Shown here piece by piece: positions 20,488-31,303 of a stretch of 64,000 bases of DNA. A program made the translations under genes and the position numbers. Origin of the DNA: Pseudovirgaria hyperparasitica (taxonomy: Eukaryota; Ascomycota; Dothideomycetes; Acrospermales; Acrospermaceae); contig NW_022985553.1 in the NCBI RefSeq assembly GCF_010093815.1, positions 747,511 through 811,510 of the forward strand, written 5' to 3'. How positions within the stretch are numbered: position 1 is the first letter of the stretch; every line of letters begins with the position of its first letter. The notes below the pieces were generated by a model. It saw only the letters and a list, made by a program, of their open reading frames with translations, was not told the origin of the DNA and did no database searches.

Positions 20488-20993
20488 ATGACCGAACCAC
20501 GCATGCGCCAACGGCACAAAGGCCAACAATTCCCAAACTCAGACCGTCCGTCCCTCCATGTTCCTCCCCCCAAACCTCTCCCCTTACTAAGACCCACACA
20601 GTCGAAGCATTCCTCTTCTCCAACGGCTCGCCGCTCCCAGCCCCACAGCCCACGCTCGCCACCCTCGACGCCATAATCACAGACTTCATCATCGAGACAT
20701 GCCACGAGGCGGCGCTGCGGGCCTCGCTCGCGGGCCGGCAGAAGATCAAGCTCGACGACTTCAAGTTCATGCTGCGCAAGGACGAGGAGAAGCTGGGCCG
20801 GGTGGAGGAGCTGCAGGCGCTGGACCGGCAGATCAAGGAGCAGAAGAAGATCTTCAGCGAGGAGGTCGTCAGCAAGAAGGAGGAGAAGACGGAGCGCGAG
20901 AAAGGGAAGCGGAAGAAGCGGAAGAGGGATGAGGATGATGAGAGTGCCGGCGAGGAAGACGGGGAGGATGCGAAGGATGCGAAGAAGAGATGA
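20488..20993 (+). CDS. taf13: TFIID subunit TAF13
   Basis: Two exons, 20488-20545 and 20602-20993, joined across a 56-nt intron (GTCCGT donor, TTACTAAG branch, CACAG acceptor), giving 149 aa. The junction creates NSDLEAFLFSNGSPLPA, matching the TAF13 histone-fold start. The fold continues LATLDAIITDFIIETCHEAA, then GRQKIKLDDFKFMLRKD, and the conserved tail RVEELQALDRQIKEQKKIF. TAF13 pairs with TAF11 through this histone fold inside TFIID and contacts TBP. The last 45 residues are a Lys/Glu-rich extension (KKRKRDEDDE). The donor is unusual (C at +3). The stop codon lies inside a tandem duplication. Convergent with eIF3f. Confidence 0.93.
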
Positions 20994-21081
20994 GATACTG
21001 TGTGGGGAGTTGATGGTGATTAGGAGCCTGGAAGAGATGAGATTCTGTGTGGGGAGTTGATGGTGATTAGGAGCCTGGAAG
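20991..21081. repeat. 47-bp tandem duplication at the TAF13 stop
   Basis: A unit beginning TGAGATACTGTGTGGGGAG at 20991 recurs at 21038 with one mismatch (A to T) through 44 bases. The first copy starts with the TAF13 stop codon itself. Confidence 0.9.
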
Positions 21082-21411
21082 TGGCAGGTTTCCCGAAGAT
21101 GAGAAGGCATATAGGGCGTTTTTTGGGGACTAAGCATTTCATGGCGTCACATATTTCATGACACGAGATGCGCGGAAGAAGACGTGCACTATGGGAACGG
21201 CGCTTTCGAATATTCATATGTAGCACTATGGACTGCCGAGTCGGCGCCAATTCGCTCTTGGGCTGGCCGAATCCAAGTACGACCAATACAGGAGAGCTTA
21301 GGATTGTCCCATTCGAATCTAAGAACGCCCTGCCCACGGACTTGTGAATCCGTACATGCATTATTATGCTCCAGAGTGCCCCCAGTATCATATGTAAAAC
21401 ACATCTACAGC

Positions 21412-22547
21412 TCATGCTTCCTGCTGTTGGTTTCTGTTGTTTTGTCCTCGGTTGCCCTTGTTCTGTCTTCGGTCGCCACCTTTTTGTTTGTCGTCTCCCC
21501 CAAGAGCGTCGCCGGTGCCTAGAGTAAGAGCGGCGGTTGCAAGACGGTTCGAAAGATCGATTTGTGTGCGGATGGTGTTGGAGAGGTAGGCAACGACGAG
21601 GACGTCTTGGATGTGGTTGTTGCTGGGTGTTATTAGCATTTGCAAAGACAATTTTAAAAGTGTGAACGTACAAATCCCTCTCGATGTCCTCTGGGTTGAC
21701 CTTGGGTGCTAAGCTCAGGGCGTTTAATAAGAACTGACCCAGTGCGCTACTTGGCTCTGTCTCCTCATCCAGAACATTGCTGACGTAGTTTGATACTCGC
21801 TCAAGCATTTCTAGCACTTGCTCGATAGCACGCTCAAGAGCCTCGATATCAGTCAACATGCCCTGTGTCCGGTCCTCACGGTCCTTCGCACCGGCGATCA
21901 ACTCAAGACCCGACTTGTCGGCCTCGCCATATTTGATCTCATACGGCACCGGGATGAACAAACAGCTATCCGCCGCGCGCTCGGCTGTCACACCGATCGG
22001 CGCACTGATATACGTCCTGGCCTCAATCTCTTTCCCAGGTACCGTGCTGACAGTCAAGTGCACCGCCGGGTGCGGCCATGTACCATCGCCTTGCTGACCG
22101 TAGAAGTTCTGAATGAGGGCGGAAAAGGTGTTCAGCTCAGCACTGGTGGCATACCAGCCAACCAGCACCTCGCGCGGATTCGCCCGCAGGTGAAGCGCGA
22201 GCATCTGTTTCTGGTAGTCCATGTCGACCTCGACCTGCTCGGCGGTTTCGGTGTGCGGGACGGCGTAGCAGTTGCGGATCTCGACTTCGGTGCCATCCTC
22301 GCTGCGGACTCCGAGAAGGGTTCCGATTACGCGTTCCTGGTCTTGGTTGCGGCGGAGAGAGTGGTCGAGGATCGAGAAGACGGCCTTGAATTCGATGTTA
22401 GATCTTCTTTCTTCTCCTTGTCTCTCCCATCCTGTTTCATACCTGTGGTTGTATGACTACACTAAGAGGGGCGGTTGAAGGTTGTGCGCCGACTGGGGCG
22501 GGACCAAGCGGTCTCGCGAGATGGAGGAAGGAGTCTGTGTCGGCCAT
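21412..22547 (-). CDS. eIF3f: eukaryotic translation initiation factor 3 subunit F
   Basis: Three exons, 22443-22547, 21672-22384 and 21412-21622, with introns of 58 nt (TCTAAC branch) and 49 nt (GCTAATAAC branch); 342 aa, the family's usual length. It starts [20 protein letters not shown], then the MPN domain: [78 protein letters not shown]. The JAMM zinc site is incomplete, as in eIF3f generally, so it is a structural subunit. The C-terminal part after intron 2 reads [20 protein letters not shown], a helix that joins the PCI/MPN core of eIF3. The end is Gln/Asn/Gly-rich. Convergent with TAF13, tandem with GET1. Confidence 0.96.
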
Positions 22548-23076
22548 GATTGCAGTCGAGCTCGATTTGGTGATTGTCTTGTCTGGAGTATGCGCTGGCG
22601 CCGCTCGAATCTGCCGTGGAGTGAAGCGCTACTCCTTTGCGTCGTGGTGGGGAATGGGAGAGTCGAAATCGCAGGAATCTTGGCACGCACTCCGCTATGA
22701 ATTTCTCGCCAAAATTGATCAATTAGAATAATCGATAAGATCATGTTAGATCCGAGTTTCAGCCGGCGCAGATTGATTTTCCTTAAATCTCGCCAGCTCT
22801 AAACTTTTTCTTTTCCTACAAATTATCGGGCACTTTCGAAGACTCGGTGATCTTAATCTTACGGTCACGAGTTCAATTTGTTGCCCAGAGCAAATCCAAA
22901 GCTACGGCTATCTCACGCGTGTTGCGAACTCTGAGCGATTGCCAGGAAGTTTTCGTGTCAAAGTGTGGGAGACATACCATCACGTCTACAAAGCAAGGCT
23001 GTCATACAGCTTGATGATCGGAGACTTGCAGGATCAAGTATTGCTATATCGCAACATATCTCAACCATGCATCTCT
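22548..23076. other. intergenic, eIF3f promoter and GET1 3' flank
   Basis: 529 bp between tandem minus-strand genes. Overlapping frames on both strands just upstream of the eIF3f start are not convincing. Confidence 0.5.
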
Positions 23077-23851
23077 CTATAACTCCTTCTCGCCTTTTGG
23101 TCCTGGGCGAGATGTCTGCATTGGCACCGCCTGTGGCCTACCTTTAGAGGTATTCTTCTGATCGGCTGCCTGCTCTGTGGCTAGCACGTAAATAGCTTTC
23201 AATGCTTCTCCTGACATTGTGACGATGCTGACGCACGCCATTCCCCAAATCTGTATGCTTATGCTGCCGAGTGGAGCTCGTGGGAAAGACAAAAGCCACT
23301 CCACATAGTATGGAAGCCATCCTTGTGGAATCCAGAAGAGCGGTTGCTTCGAATACCAAAATTGTAGAAAGAAGCGGAGACCAGATGTGCTGACCCATCT
23401 AAAGGTCTTGACTGCAGTATCAAACTTTGTCTTGAAAGCGCGAATAGAGCTGTCTGTAGAAATCATTGAACAGTCAGGCCTTGTGTGCGCATAATGGAGT
23501 AGAGTGCAGAGAGTAACTGACCACTCTTCTCAAAGTCAGACAGTGCTTTATCATGCTGTCTTCGCAGCTTCGCCCACTTGGAGAAGTTGTCTTGTGCGCT
23601 CACTCCGTTCATCTCTTTCTTCAGTCGCACTACCTCACCCTTGAGTTTCGCATTCTGTTGTGCCGCGTGCGCCGTGCTGGTAGGGAGCTTGCTGTATATC
23701 AGCCATGCCTATCTATCGTCAGATGTTCGTCCAACCTTCCTTCGGGATGTGCAGTAGGTCTTACAAGCTCATTCACAGTATTTGCGCCGATTGTGTTGAT
23801 GAGGTAGATTACGACTTGTAGTATGAAAACTACGAGAAGTAGAGATATCAT
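23077..23851 (-). CDS. get1: GET complex subunit Get1 (WRB/CAML partner type)
   Basis: Three exons, 23765-23851, 23522-23708 and 23077-23453; introns of 56 and 68 nt with GTAAGA and GTCAGT donors. The joined frame is 216 aa, the size of mould Get1. Residues 1-23 are a first membrane span (MISLLLVVFILQVVIYLINT). Residues about 30-95 form the cytosolic coiled coil that grips Get3: AHAAQQNAKLKGEVVRLKKE and NFSKWAKLRRQHDKALSDFE, the latter being the family signature. Two further hydrophobic spans follow (GWLPYYVEWLLSFP and GMACVSIVTMSGEALKAIY). The tail is short and basic. Get1 with Get2 is the ER-membrane receptor for Get3 carrying tail-anchored proteins. Confidence 0.95.
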
Positions 23852-24328
23852 ACTATCAACAAATGTTTAAGCTCCGTGAGCTTTTCGAAACAACTAGCCC
23901 TCGGTTTTAGTCGGGAGGTTTTTGAGATGTGGACTAATAATTACCCAGCTGTATCTTAGGGCGTTATGACGAGGGGTCACCATAAAAGCCGCTAGCCCAT
24001 TTAGGTTGTGGACTCTTCCTCCTGTGAACACATTCAGTCTTCATCCGTCGAGGCCCATCGTCTTGACATGCGAGTCCTGTATTTCGCGAAACTAAGGTCA
24101 TTTTTAACATCACAGATTGACCATGAACTAAGTTACCTCTCTATTATGCCATAGCTGATGTTCTTCATCTTCGCGTCAATGTTGCTCCACGACCATGGCA
24201 ATGGCTGGAAAGAACAAATAAGTAATCATAAAAGCGATGTACAAAAGGGAAAATCAATTTCCCTGAAGAAAATTCTGTCACACATTTTTACAAAAACGCC
24301 CCCATGAAACGCAAGCACGCCGTTATCG
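23852..24328. other. intergenic, nothing recognised
   Basis: 477 bp between tandem minus-strand genes; GET1 promoter and the 3' flank of the next gene. Confidence 0.5.
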
Positions 24329-25333
24329 CTAATAAGCACTCTCCAGTTTCTGATAATCCCCAACGTCATCCTTTGGATGCCACTTTCTAGTTCGCCTCCA
24401 GCATGCGGTCGATAGAAGACTTCCGGTCCACTTCGTCGCCGTTCCCACGAACGAGTCAAGCACAGACTTGCACTCGTTCAATCGATCTGGTTCATTCTGC
24501 GGAATCTTCCTCTCCGGCTGAGATCCCGGATCACTTAGCATTGTCCCGTATCCCATATTCTGGTCCGGAATGGAAACACTCAATCTAGGGCCCCTCACTG
24601 GCTTCTCCTGAGAAGCTTCCGGAACTGGATAGCTCGCGGCCTTGACAGGGGAAACTTTGTACGTACTGGCCCTTGCCCTAGTTGGCAAAGTCACGCTTCT
24701 TGCACGAGTAAATTCAACTTGAGGACCAGGCAGGTAGCCGTTAAGTTGTCTGCTCCTATTCAGTAGCGTTGTGAGTGCGTGGTGCTCCAATCGACATCCT
24801 GTCTGTGCGAAGGGCTCGAGGTACCGCCAATCAACAGAGTACACGGTACGTACGTTGATGTAAACGTTTCCCGGAATCTCTTGGTCGTGTGCTAGTTCAA
24901 GAGAAGGAAGGTACTCCGTCTTGTCATGATCTGGATGTGGTGATGACGGAAAGATTGGGAGATAGGATAGGCGGTGATGCAGCGCATATCGACCACGGGA
25001 AAAGACGTCTTCGAGATTGTGGTTCTGGAACAGATCGACCTGGTCCATTAGTGAATCCTCGTTCACGCAAATTTGATCACTCACGAGATGCACATGCACT
25101 GAATCCGGTCTCTCGGCTGGACGCGAGCATACCACAACTGGCGTGCCGTAGTCCTCATCCTCGAGGAAAGGCGACGACTGGAGAGGTTTCAATGTAACTT
25201 TCGGGCCTTCCTTCACTTTCGGAAGCCATAGGAGTCGACCTGGTACCACATATTCATTTGATATCTGGGACTGCTTGATGTCATGTCCTGGTAGTGATGA
25301 AGCTCTCTTGTGGTCCCGGTTGGAATTTGACAT
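24329..25333 (-). CDS. hypothetical fungal protein with SH3/KOW-like N-terminus
   Basis: Single exon, 334 aa from ATG 25333; the frame is open to 25384 but without an earlier ATG. Residues about 30-95 (YVVPGRLLWLPKVKEGP, then YGTPVVVCSRPAERPDSVHV) look like a small beta-barrel of the kind that starts several mould-specific proteins ('PGxIxWLP...HPVVVLS'). The middle has PGNVYINVRTVYSVDWRYLE and TGCRLEHHALTTLLNRSRQL, again seen in those proteins as far as I recall. The C-terminal 120 residues are Ser/Pro/basic and end WRRTRKWHPKDDVGDYQKLE. No enzyme signature. Function unknown. Confidence 0.75.
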   Translation of the reverse strand: MSNSNRDHKRASSLPGHDIKQSQISNEYVVPGRLLWLPKVKEGPKVTLKPLQSSPFLEDEDYGTPVVVCSRPAERPDSVHVHLVSDQICVNEDSLMDQVDLFQNHNLEDVFSRGRYALHHRLSYLPIFPSSPHPDHDKTEYLPSLELAHDQEIPGNVYINVRTVYSVDWRYLEPFAQTGCRLEHHALTTLLNRSRQLNGYLPGPQVEFTRARSVTLPTRARASTYKVSPVKAASYPVPEASQEKPVRGPRLSVSIPDQNMGYGTMLSDPGSQPERKIPQNEPDRLNECKSVLDSFVGTATKWTGSLLSTACWRRTRKWHPKDDVGDYQKLESAY

Positions 25334-27368
25334 CGTATTCGTAAAGTAATCCAGATTGCGCAACACTGCGGACCGTCGCGACAATTATTGGAGCAATGAT
25401 ACAGAGAGAAGCTAATGGCTTGATAAGTGCGATTCTATAGCGTATCTAGCGATGACCATGACTTGCAGTCCCCGCCATATCTTGGACCAAAGCACCTATA
25501 TATGTTCAACCTGCGACAAACAACGATATAATAGTCTATTCTATACAATTTCATATGAGGGAGTTTGATGCGGAGCACGGTTGTTGGTGTGGAGTGATAT
25601 GGCAAGGGTCCGACTGGCCAGATCATCGGCATAGCCTACAGCTCAGAATAGCATGTTTCAGAAACAACACTTGAAAATAGAATGGCTCACGGGACCCTTG
25701 GATTCAGCATAAAAGTTATGCAACTACAGTGTCCCCATTCGAGGCCGTCGTATTCGCACTTGAACGAGTCGTGGGCATGGAGAGGATCCAAAGCAGGATC
25801 AGCGGATGAAGACGTCATATGTTGCTGCTGATGCTGTTACTGTTGTCTCATATGTCGCGGAACCAACGATCAGACCATAGGACGACAAGGGCATGCTATC
25901 TTTCTGTTTCAGAATTCACAATTATCAGCAATCCCAGAAACACGGTCGCTGAATTTGTGTCCCGCGGCGTGCACAGCCGGCAGCCACGACTTTACCGGCT
26001 GAAGACATATTGTCTTCAACGCCTCAGTCTTGCAGGAATTTGTAGAGTGATGAGCTATTCGAGTGGCTCAACATACCTTTTGGTAATTGATAAGTTGTTG
26101 AAATAGTGGAATGCAGGTAGACGTGCACATCATCTATCTGGACTGTGCCGTCCGCATGCCGCCGTCCACAGCATGGTTACGGAGAAACATCGAAGTCCAC
26201 CATCTAATAGCTCATCTAGCGTATCATGAAACATCTACTCCATATTCTTGTCTTTATCAGCGTCATATAATTCTCCGTTTCATGCGTCTGTCTGACCACA
26301 AAATCCTCCACATTGTCCTGACCCCAAGCGCTCAGCATCAGCATCCATGAAGGACCCGGGATGTGCCACTTGTGCCCCCTCAGCATAGCCAGGATAGATC
26401 CCACACTCATCTAAAGATTACTAGATAACTAGAGCTAGTTTCTTGATATTTCCACCAGAACCCCGGAACATCACCCAAGTACTCCTTCCTAAGCCTATTC
26501 GTTCAGCTTCCAATCAGCCCACTCGTTGTGAGTAACACTCCTGCGCCCACGGCTCATCCATCCATACTGCCCAACTCGCACACGGATCGATGAATCCCTG
26601 TGTCCAAGCCTCTAGGTACACCTTCGCCCCAGAACCCACGTTCGACATGCGATGATTATACTCATAGTTATCGCTGCGCCCTTGTCCGCTCTGCTGGAGA
26701 TATTTTGAGACGTTGGGGCTGTTGGTCATGATGAGAGGAAGGGAGACAACATGTTGAGACTGTCATGGTGCTGGGGATCAAGTCTAAGTTTCGAATGGAG
26801 TCTTATGTATGCGTCAAGGTGGGTATGTCCGTGACAAAGTGATGTATCGTGAAAAAGGGGGTGCTGTAGGTGACTGAGATATGGTTAGAAAGTGTATGCT
26901 ATTGCCCCCCTTTAGACAAACATGGATTCCCGAACATGGGTATAACTAGGTGATATACCATTGCGGGAATAAATGTACCGTGCCTCATTAAAGCTGTCCG
27001 ATGAATGCTATAACAAGAGGCATCATAAATCCATAAAAGACACGCACTATAAAGCATTTCGTCCACACCATGATCACCCGCAAGCAGATTGATCTACAAC
27101 ACGCGCCACGACCTACTACATGCAAATCGTAAAGACACATGCTGGTCTGTCCGTGTTCGCTGCTGGAGAGTGAGGATCTCATAGACGAGCAAATGTGGCT
27201 ATTGAAGGTAGATATAGCTGGTCGTCAAGTATCATGCCAGCCCGGTGACAGAATCTTACATGCCATAACACTTGATATACCTGTTCGTTTATACATACAC
27301 ATGCCCATCGATGTCACACATGGGTGCAACATGAACTACATTCTAATTGCGGTGTGTACACGGCCATC
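25334..27368. other. 2 kb sparse intergenic region
   Basis: Apart from the weak small frame at 26514-26729, only short frames without supporting features are seen. TA-leaning composition with no clear repeats. Confidence 0.4.
26514..26729 (-). CDS. small ORF, doubtful gene
   Basis: An ATG-started frame of 71 aa with protein-like composition: NVSKYLQQSGQGRSDNYEYN and VYLEAWTQGFIDPCASWAVW. Immediately downstream a different frame reads NEWADWKLNE and then stops, so the true 3' end may differ (splice or frame break). No family recognised. It might belong with the relic at 27.4-27.9 kb, on the same strand. Confidence 0.25.
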   Translation of the reverse strand: MTNSPNVSKYLQQSGQGRSDNYEYNHRMSNVGSGAKVYLEAWTQGFIDPCASWAVWMDEPWAQECYSQRVG

Positions 27369-27887
27369 CTACTCCCCTCTCCTGTGTGAGTTCGTGAGAT
27401 CCACGAGGGGCTGGAATATTGCTTGAACCAAGTGCATATTACGGATGGTTGGATCGTTGATGTTGTCTCTGCTGTGTGCATAGATTGGCTAGAGACGCTG
27501 GCCAATTCTTGAATAGCGACCAGATAGGCCAAATGGCGGATCATTTCTGCTTGGTCTATGAGTCTCAAGGAGCACTTGTGTATGGGCGGGTCAGCTGCAT
27601 CTTTATCTGCGTACGTTTGACCTCTCACATGAAGCTCGGTTGCGTACTCTTCTTGGGCTGATTTGATGTGGTCTTGGAGGCGAAGCAAACATCCACGCTC
27701 AAAATGGAGTTCGTATAAATCGTAATTGTCAGGACATTCAACTCATGGCTTTCGTGCTACTCATCAATGCACGCTCAATCCAATACCTCCCATCATGCCT
27801 TTCATAGCCATAGCCCCCTGAATGCAACGCTAAGTCCCGCAAATACTCCTCAGAATGCTCATTAAACGCCTGCTCCATGCTTCTCAT
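27369..27887 (-). pseudogene. coding-like relic of a small unknown protein, two frame breaks
   Basis: Three successive minus-strand segments look like parts of one protein but lie in different frames. Segment 1 starts at ATG 27887 (MRSMEQAFNEHSEEYLRDLA, later RHDGRYWIERALMSSTK). Segment 2, from about 27740, reads CPDNYDLYELHFERG and then RLQDHIKSAQEEYATELHVR. Segment 3, to the TAG at 27369, reads DPTIRNMHLVQAIFQPLVDL. No intron of plausible size (at least 45 nt, GT...AG) restores the frame at either junction. It begins only 41 bp after the stop of the upstream gene on the same strand. No family recognised. Alternatives: a live gene with unread splicing, or assembly errors. Confidence 0.4.
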
Positions 27888-27928
27888 ATCAGACCGACCT
27901 GGATATTAACACATCGGTAAGATATGTC

Positions 27929-29440
27929 TCACATCAGACCACCCAAGACGACTTTCCCTACGCCAGCCATCTCACCTTTGACACCCGTACGACTCGCCTC
28001 TTCGAACTCGCGGACAACGCCTGCCACTATGACTTTCCGCACTCTTGCATCAGCCTTTGCAAAGAGATCGCTTACGCCAGGCGCACACTGCTCCGGGCTA
28101 TTTATCATGGTCATCACCTTGGTATAACAGTCGATCAAGACGTCGCACAGTGTCGCGAACGTCTCAAAAAAGTCCGGGTCAAACGGCAGCGCTGGCGTAA
28201 GAAGTAAGTCGTATTCTTCCCCTGGGAGCAGGTCACTTTCTCCCGATAACGACATGTCGATACTGGGGGTTCCATCTTGATTGCCCAGTCCCATGAGGTC
28301 TGCCGCACTCGACGATCGCCGTCCCTTGCCACCACCGAGAGGGTTTGCACGTTTGAACATTTGTGGTAGTCGGGCTCGTGTCAGGGAGGAAGGTGTGGAG
28401 CCGTCAGGTGGGTGGTTGGTCTGATATGTCTCGAATTCGACAAGAAGAGTATTCCATGCTCTGAGATATTCTGTGGGAGACTGAGAGTTTAAGTCTAAGA
28501 TTGTAGGTATTGAGTAGCCTAGTATCAGATAGTTCGTTGCGCGACGACCAAGCTTCTTGGGATCGAAAAATTGTAGGCGGGCGAGATCGTTCTTGCCGAA
28601 GAGCAAAGTGTTGAACCAATATACGCGTCCTTCATGGCTATGTCCAATGTCAGCTTTGGGGGCCTGCGATGTCTTCCACGATACCACTCACGCCTTCCTT
28701 AGATAGTCTAATGTAGATATTCTCTTGGTAGCTAAATCATGTATATGCTGAAAGACGACACTTGGGTTATAGCCATTTGAAGGTGGTACAAGCGGTGTAG
28801 CCTGTCCAATCACTCCATTGCTCTGGCTGTAATTCGAGTGTGATGTTCCCGGTGGACGTGGAGGAGGAGCGTTGTGTCTGAGAGGTATTGGTTGCATGCC
28901 GACGGATGAATTGGCTTCTGCCGCACTCAAGGGAGATTTGGAGAAGCTTGAGGGCCCACCATTGCTATCTGAGTTCAAGGTTCGCAAGTTGTCAGTCGAC
29001 TTCTGTCTGTTCCTCCCAAACGTAGTTATCGACAGAGCGGGGCGGGTAACATTGGAGCCAGGAAGCCCCTTCTCGGGGGAGTACGAGAGTGCCAGTGTTG
29101 CGGCTGCTGAGGGGGCCCGATTGTTTGAACTGAAGCTCGCGCTTCCTACTGTGGAAGAAGAACGCAGAGACGTAGAGCGACTCAGGGTAGAATCGGCGCC
29201 TTGTGAAGTAGAGATGCTCCGGCGGTGTCGCGACGATGCAATGGTGGGTTGTGGTGAAGGGTAGGTATAGGAATCCGAATCGTCGGTCGTAGAGGGAGGC
29301 TCTGGTGTACCGCTGGGAATGGACGACAAGGTACTCGAGACGGAGGTGTTGATGATGGAGGAGATGCCTTTCGACGGCCAGCCAAATATCGAATTCTTCC
29401 TAGTCCTGCCTACGCGCTGCTGCTGATCGGAAAAAGGCAT
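27929..29440 (-). CDS. conserved fungal protein of unknown function, Ser-rich N-terminus
   Basis: Two exons, 28692-29440 and 27929-28637, joined across a 54-nt intron (GTGAGT donor, GCTGAC branch, CATAG acceptor); 485 aa from ATG 29440. Residues 1-220 are Ser/Thr/Pro-rich and disordered (RRSISTSQGADSTLSRSTSL). The conserved part starts around residue 225: SVVFQHIHDLATKRISTLDY, then across the junction LRKAHEGRVYWFNTLLFGKN, FFDPKKLGRRATNYLILGYS, LPFDPDFFETFATLCDVLID, and the end MAGVGKVVLGGLM. I recall this domain as widespread and well conserved in moulds without a named function. A second Ser/Gly-rich linker sits near residues 325-370. Its start lies about 850 bp from the minisatellite shared with ECT1. 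Confidence 0.88.
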
Positions 29441-30226
29441 AATGGCCCGCCCTTTGTAGGAATTGGGCTTTGCGGCCCACCAGCAAAGGTCAGACCAGAC
29501 CCCTGGGAAGAAGGCAACCAAATTGGGGCACCAAGGCACTAGGCTATGATTCGTGAGTTGGCGCTGGCGGTGTGTACCTAACGATGGAGACTGTACCTGC
29601 CTAAGGACTTCGGGAGGGAGGTATGTTAGCCCAAGGTTTGGTGATAAGCTACCAAGGGACTACTGGGCAGTCGCCGTTCTACAGTGGGGAGGGTTCAGGG
29701 GAATATCAGTCGACTACTGTGGGTATGGTACCTCTTTGCACAAGGGTCCTGCCACTGTTATTATCAATCTATATTATGACTACAGTACTGTCTGTCACTG
29801 TCACTACTGCTAGATACTAATTGATGCTACTATTCTTCTAGGTGTCCGTTAGCGTTCGTGTTGTCTGTGCCGCGCCAACTGCTGTGCTGTGGGTAGGCCG
29901 ATGAGCGCCTTTCGCATTCACGCAGCAAGTCCTATATGCTTAGAGACTTCTGATATCGCAACAACACCAACACCACCAGAACAACTCCCGATTGCGATGG
30001 AGTCTCAAGTAAAGGCAATATGCTGCTCGGTAGGTAGTCTTGGTGCCCGGTGTTTGTCGCGTGGGCGCGCCGTTCGCATTCGTTTGGGCGTGCTAGAGGG
30101 AAGGATTTCCGAGGGTTTCTCAAGCGTCCAGTGTATTTTAGTGTTCTAAACGTTCAAAACAAAGACTTACTGAGTAATCATGTAGTCAATAGTTTAGCCG
30201 AAGTAATATCCGCTACCCTTCTATCC

Positions 30227-30289
30227 GCCTCTTCTTCTTCTCTCTCTCTATCCCTCTCTCTCCCTCTCTTCCTCCCTCCCCCTCTCTCT
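30227..30289. repeat. CT-rich simple sequence
   Basis: A run of TTC, TC and CCT repeats, ending exactly where the minisatellite begins. Confidence 0.8.
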
Positions 30290-30725
30290 ATTATACGTGT
30301 TTTTTTGACCTTATAGGCTTTAAAACAACACTAATTACACGTGTTTTTGACTGATTTTGACCTTATAGGCTTCAAAACAACACTGATTACACGTGTTTTT
30401 TGACTGATTTTGACTGATTTTGACCTCGTAGGCTTCAAAACAACACTGATTACACGTGTTTTTTGACTGATTTTGACTGATTTTGACCTTATAGGCTTCA
30501 AAACAACACTGATTACACGTGTTTTTGACTGATTTTGACCTTATAGGCTTTAAAATAACACTAATTACACGTGTTTTTGACTGATTTTGACCTTATAGGC
30601 TTCAAAACAACACTGATTACACGTGTTTTTTGACTGATTTTGACTGATTTTGACCTCGTAGGCTTCAAAACAACACTGATTACACGTGTTTTTGATTGAT
30701 TTTGACTGATTTTGACCTCACGGGC
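30290..30725. repeat. minisatellite, 52/63-bp units each with CACGTG
   Basis: Eight units, each opening ATTACACGTG (ATTATACGTG in the first), start at 30290, 30334, 30386, 30449, 30512, 30564, 30616 and 30679. Lengths are 44, 52, 63, 63, 52, 52, 63 and a truncated last unit. The 63-bp form differs from the 52-bp form by one extra copy of an 11-bp piece, TTTTGACTGAT (with a small T-run change). The order 52-63-63-52 restarts at 30564, so there is a 230-bp higher-order period. All units but the first hold ACACGTGT, a perfect E-box palindrome. Confidence 0.95.
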
Positions 30726-31303
30726 GACGGATATACACGTGCTTTAAGTTTGTTCTATATTACTTAGTAAGACGGCTTAGATATATGGTATAATAGCCGA
30801 CTCGTATAGTACATATAATACAGCTGGACGCTTGAGAAACCCTCAGGATTTCCCCGGACCGCCCCAAATTGTCCGGCTCTCCAGACTCCCTACCGATCGC
30901 TCGTGAGATCATCCTTCAAGTCGTCAAGATGTAATGACTATGAGTGAATTGATGACATTGTGAATTGGTCGGTGCACACTCATTCCGTAACAATAGCCTG
31001 CACTCCTGGCCAATGCTCCTGATCGCGTCGCAAGAAGCAAGAGCGGGTTGTATCATCTGAGCAACCGCGTCTTGTCTGGTTTATACCGTTCATGGACTCT
31101 TAAATTCGTTCCTAAATATGAAGCATATGCAACAAGCCGCGGCCAGAACATCGATCATTGATATCCCAACCCATTTTATCCCCACTTAGTAGAGCTATCA
31201 AGCTTGAGCTGCCTAGTGGTGTAGATCGGGATGCCCTTTTTCACCGCCGAAGTGCCCCGCCAATCTTGCCCCGCCATCATTGCTTTGCGTATTCTCCAGC
31301 AAA

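Larger units (their letters stand above)
29441..31303. other. divergent upstream region with minisatellite
   Basis: 1.86 kb between the divergent starts of the Ser-rich protein gene (-) and ECT1 (+). It carries a CT-rich run (30.23-30.29 kb) directly abutting a minisatellite (30.29-30.73 kb), followed by AT-rich sequence. No gene seen. Confidence 0.5.

Noticed and set aside
20284-20676. 130-aa plus-strand frame over the TAF13 start
   Set aside because: It reads through the TAF13 intron in another frame; the spliced model matches TAF13 exactly.
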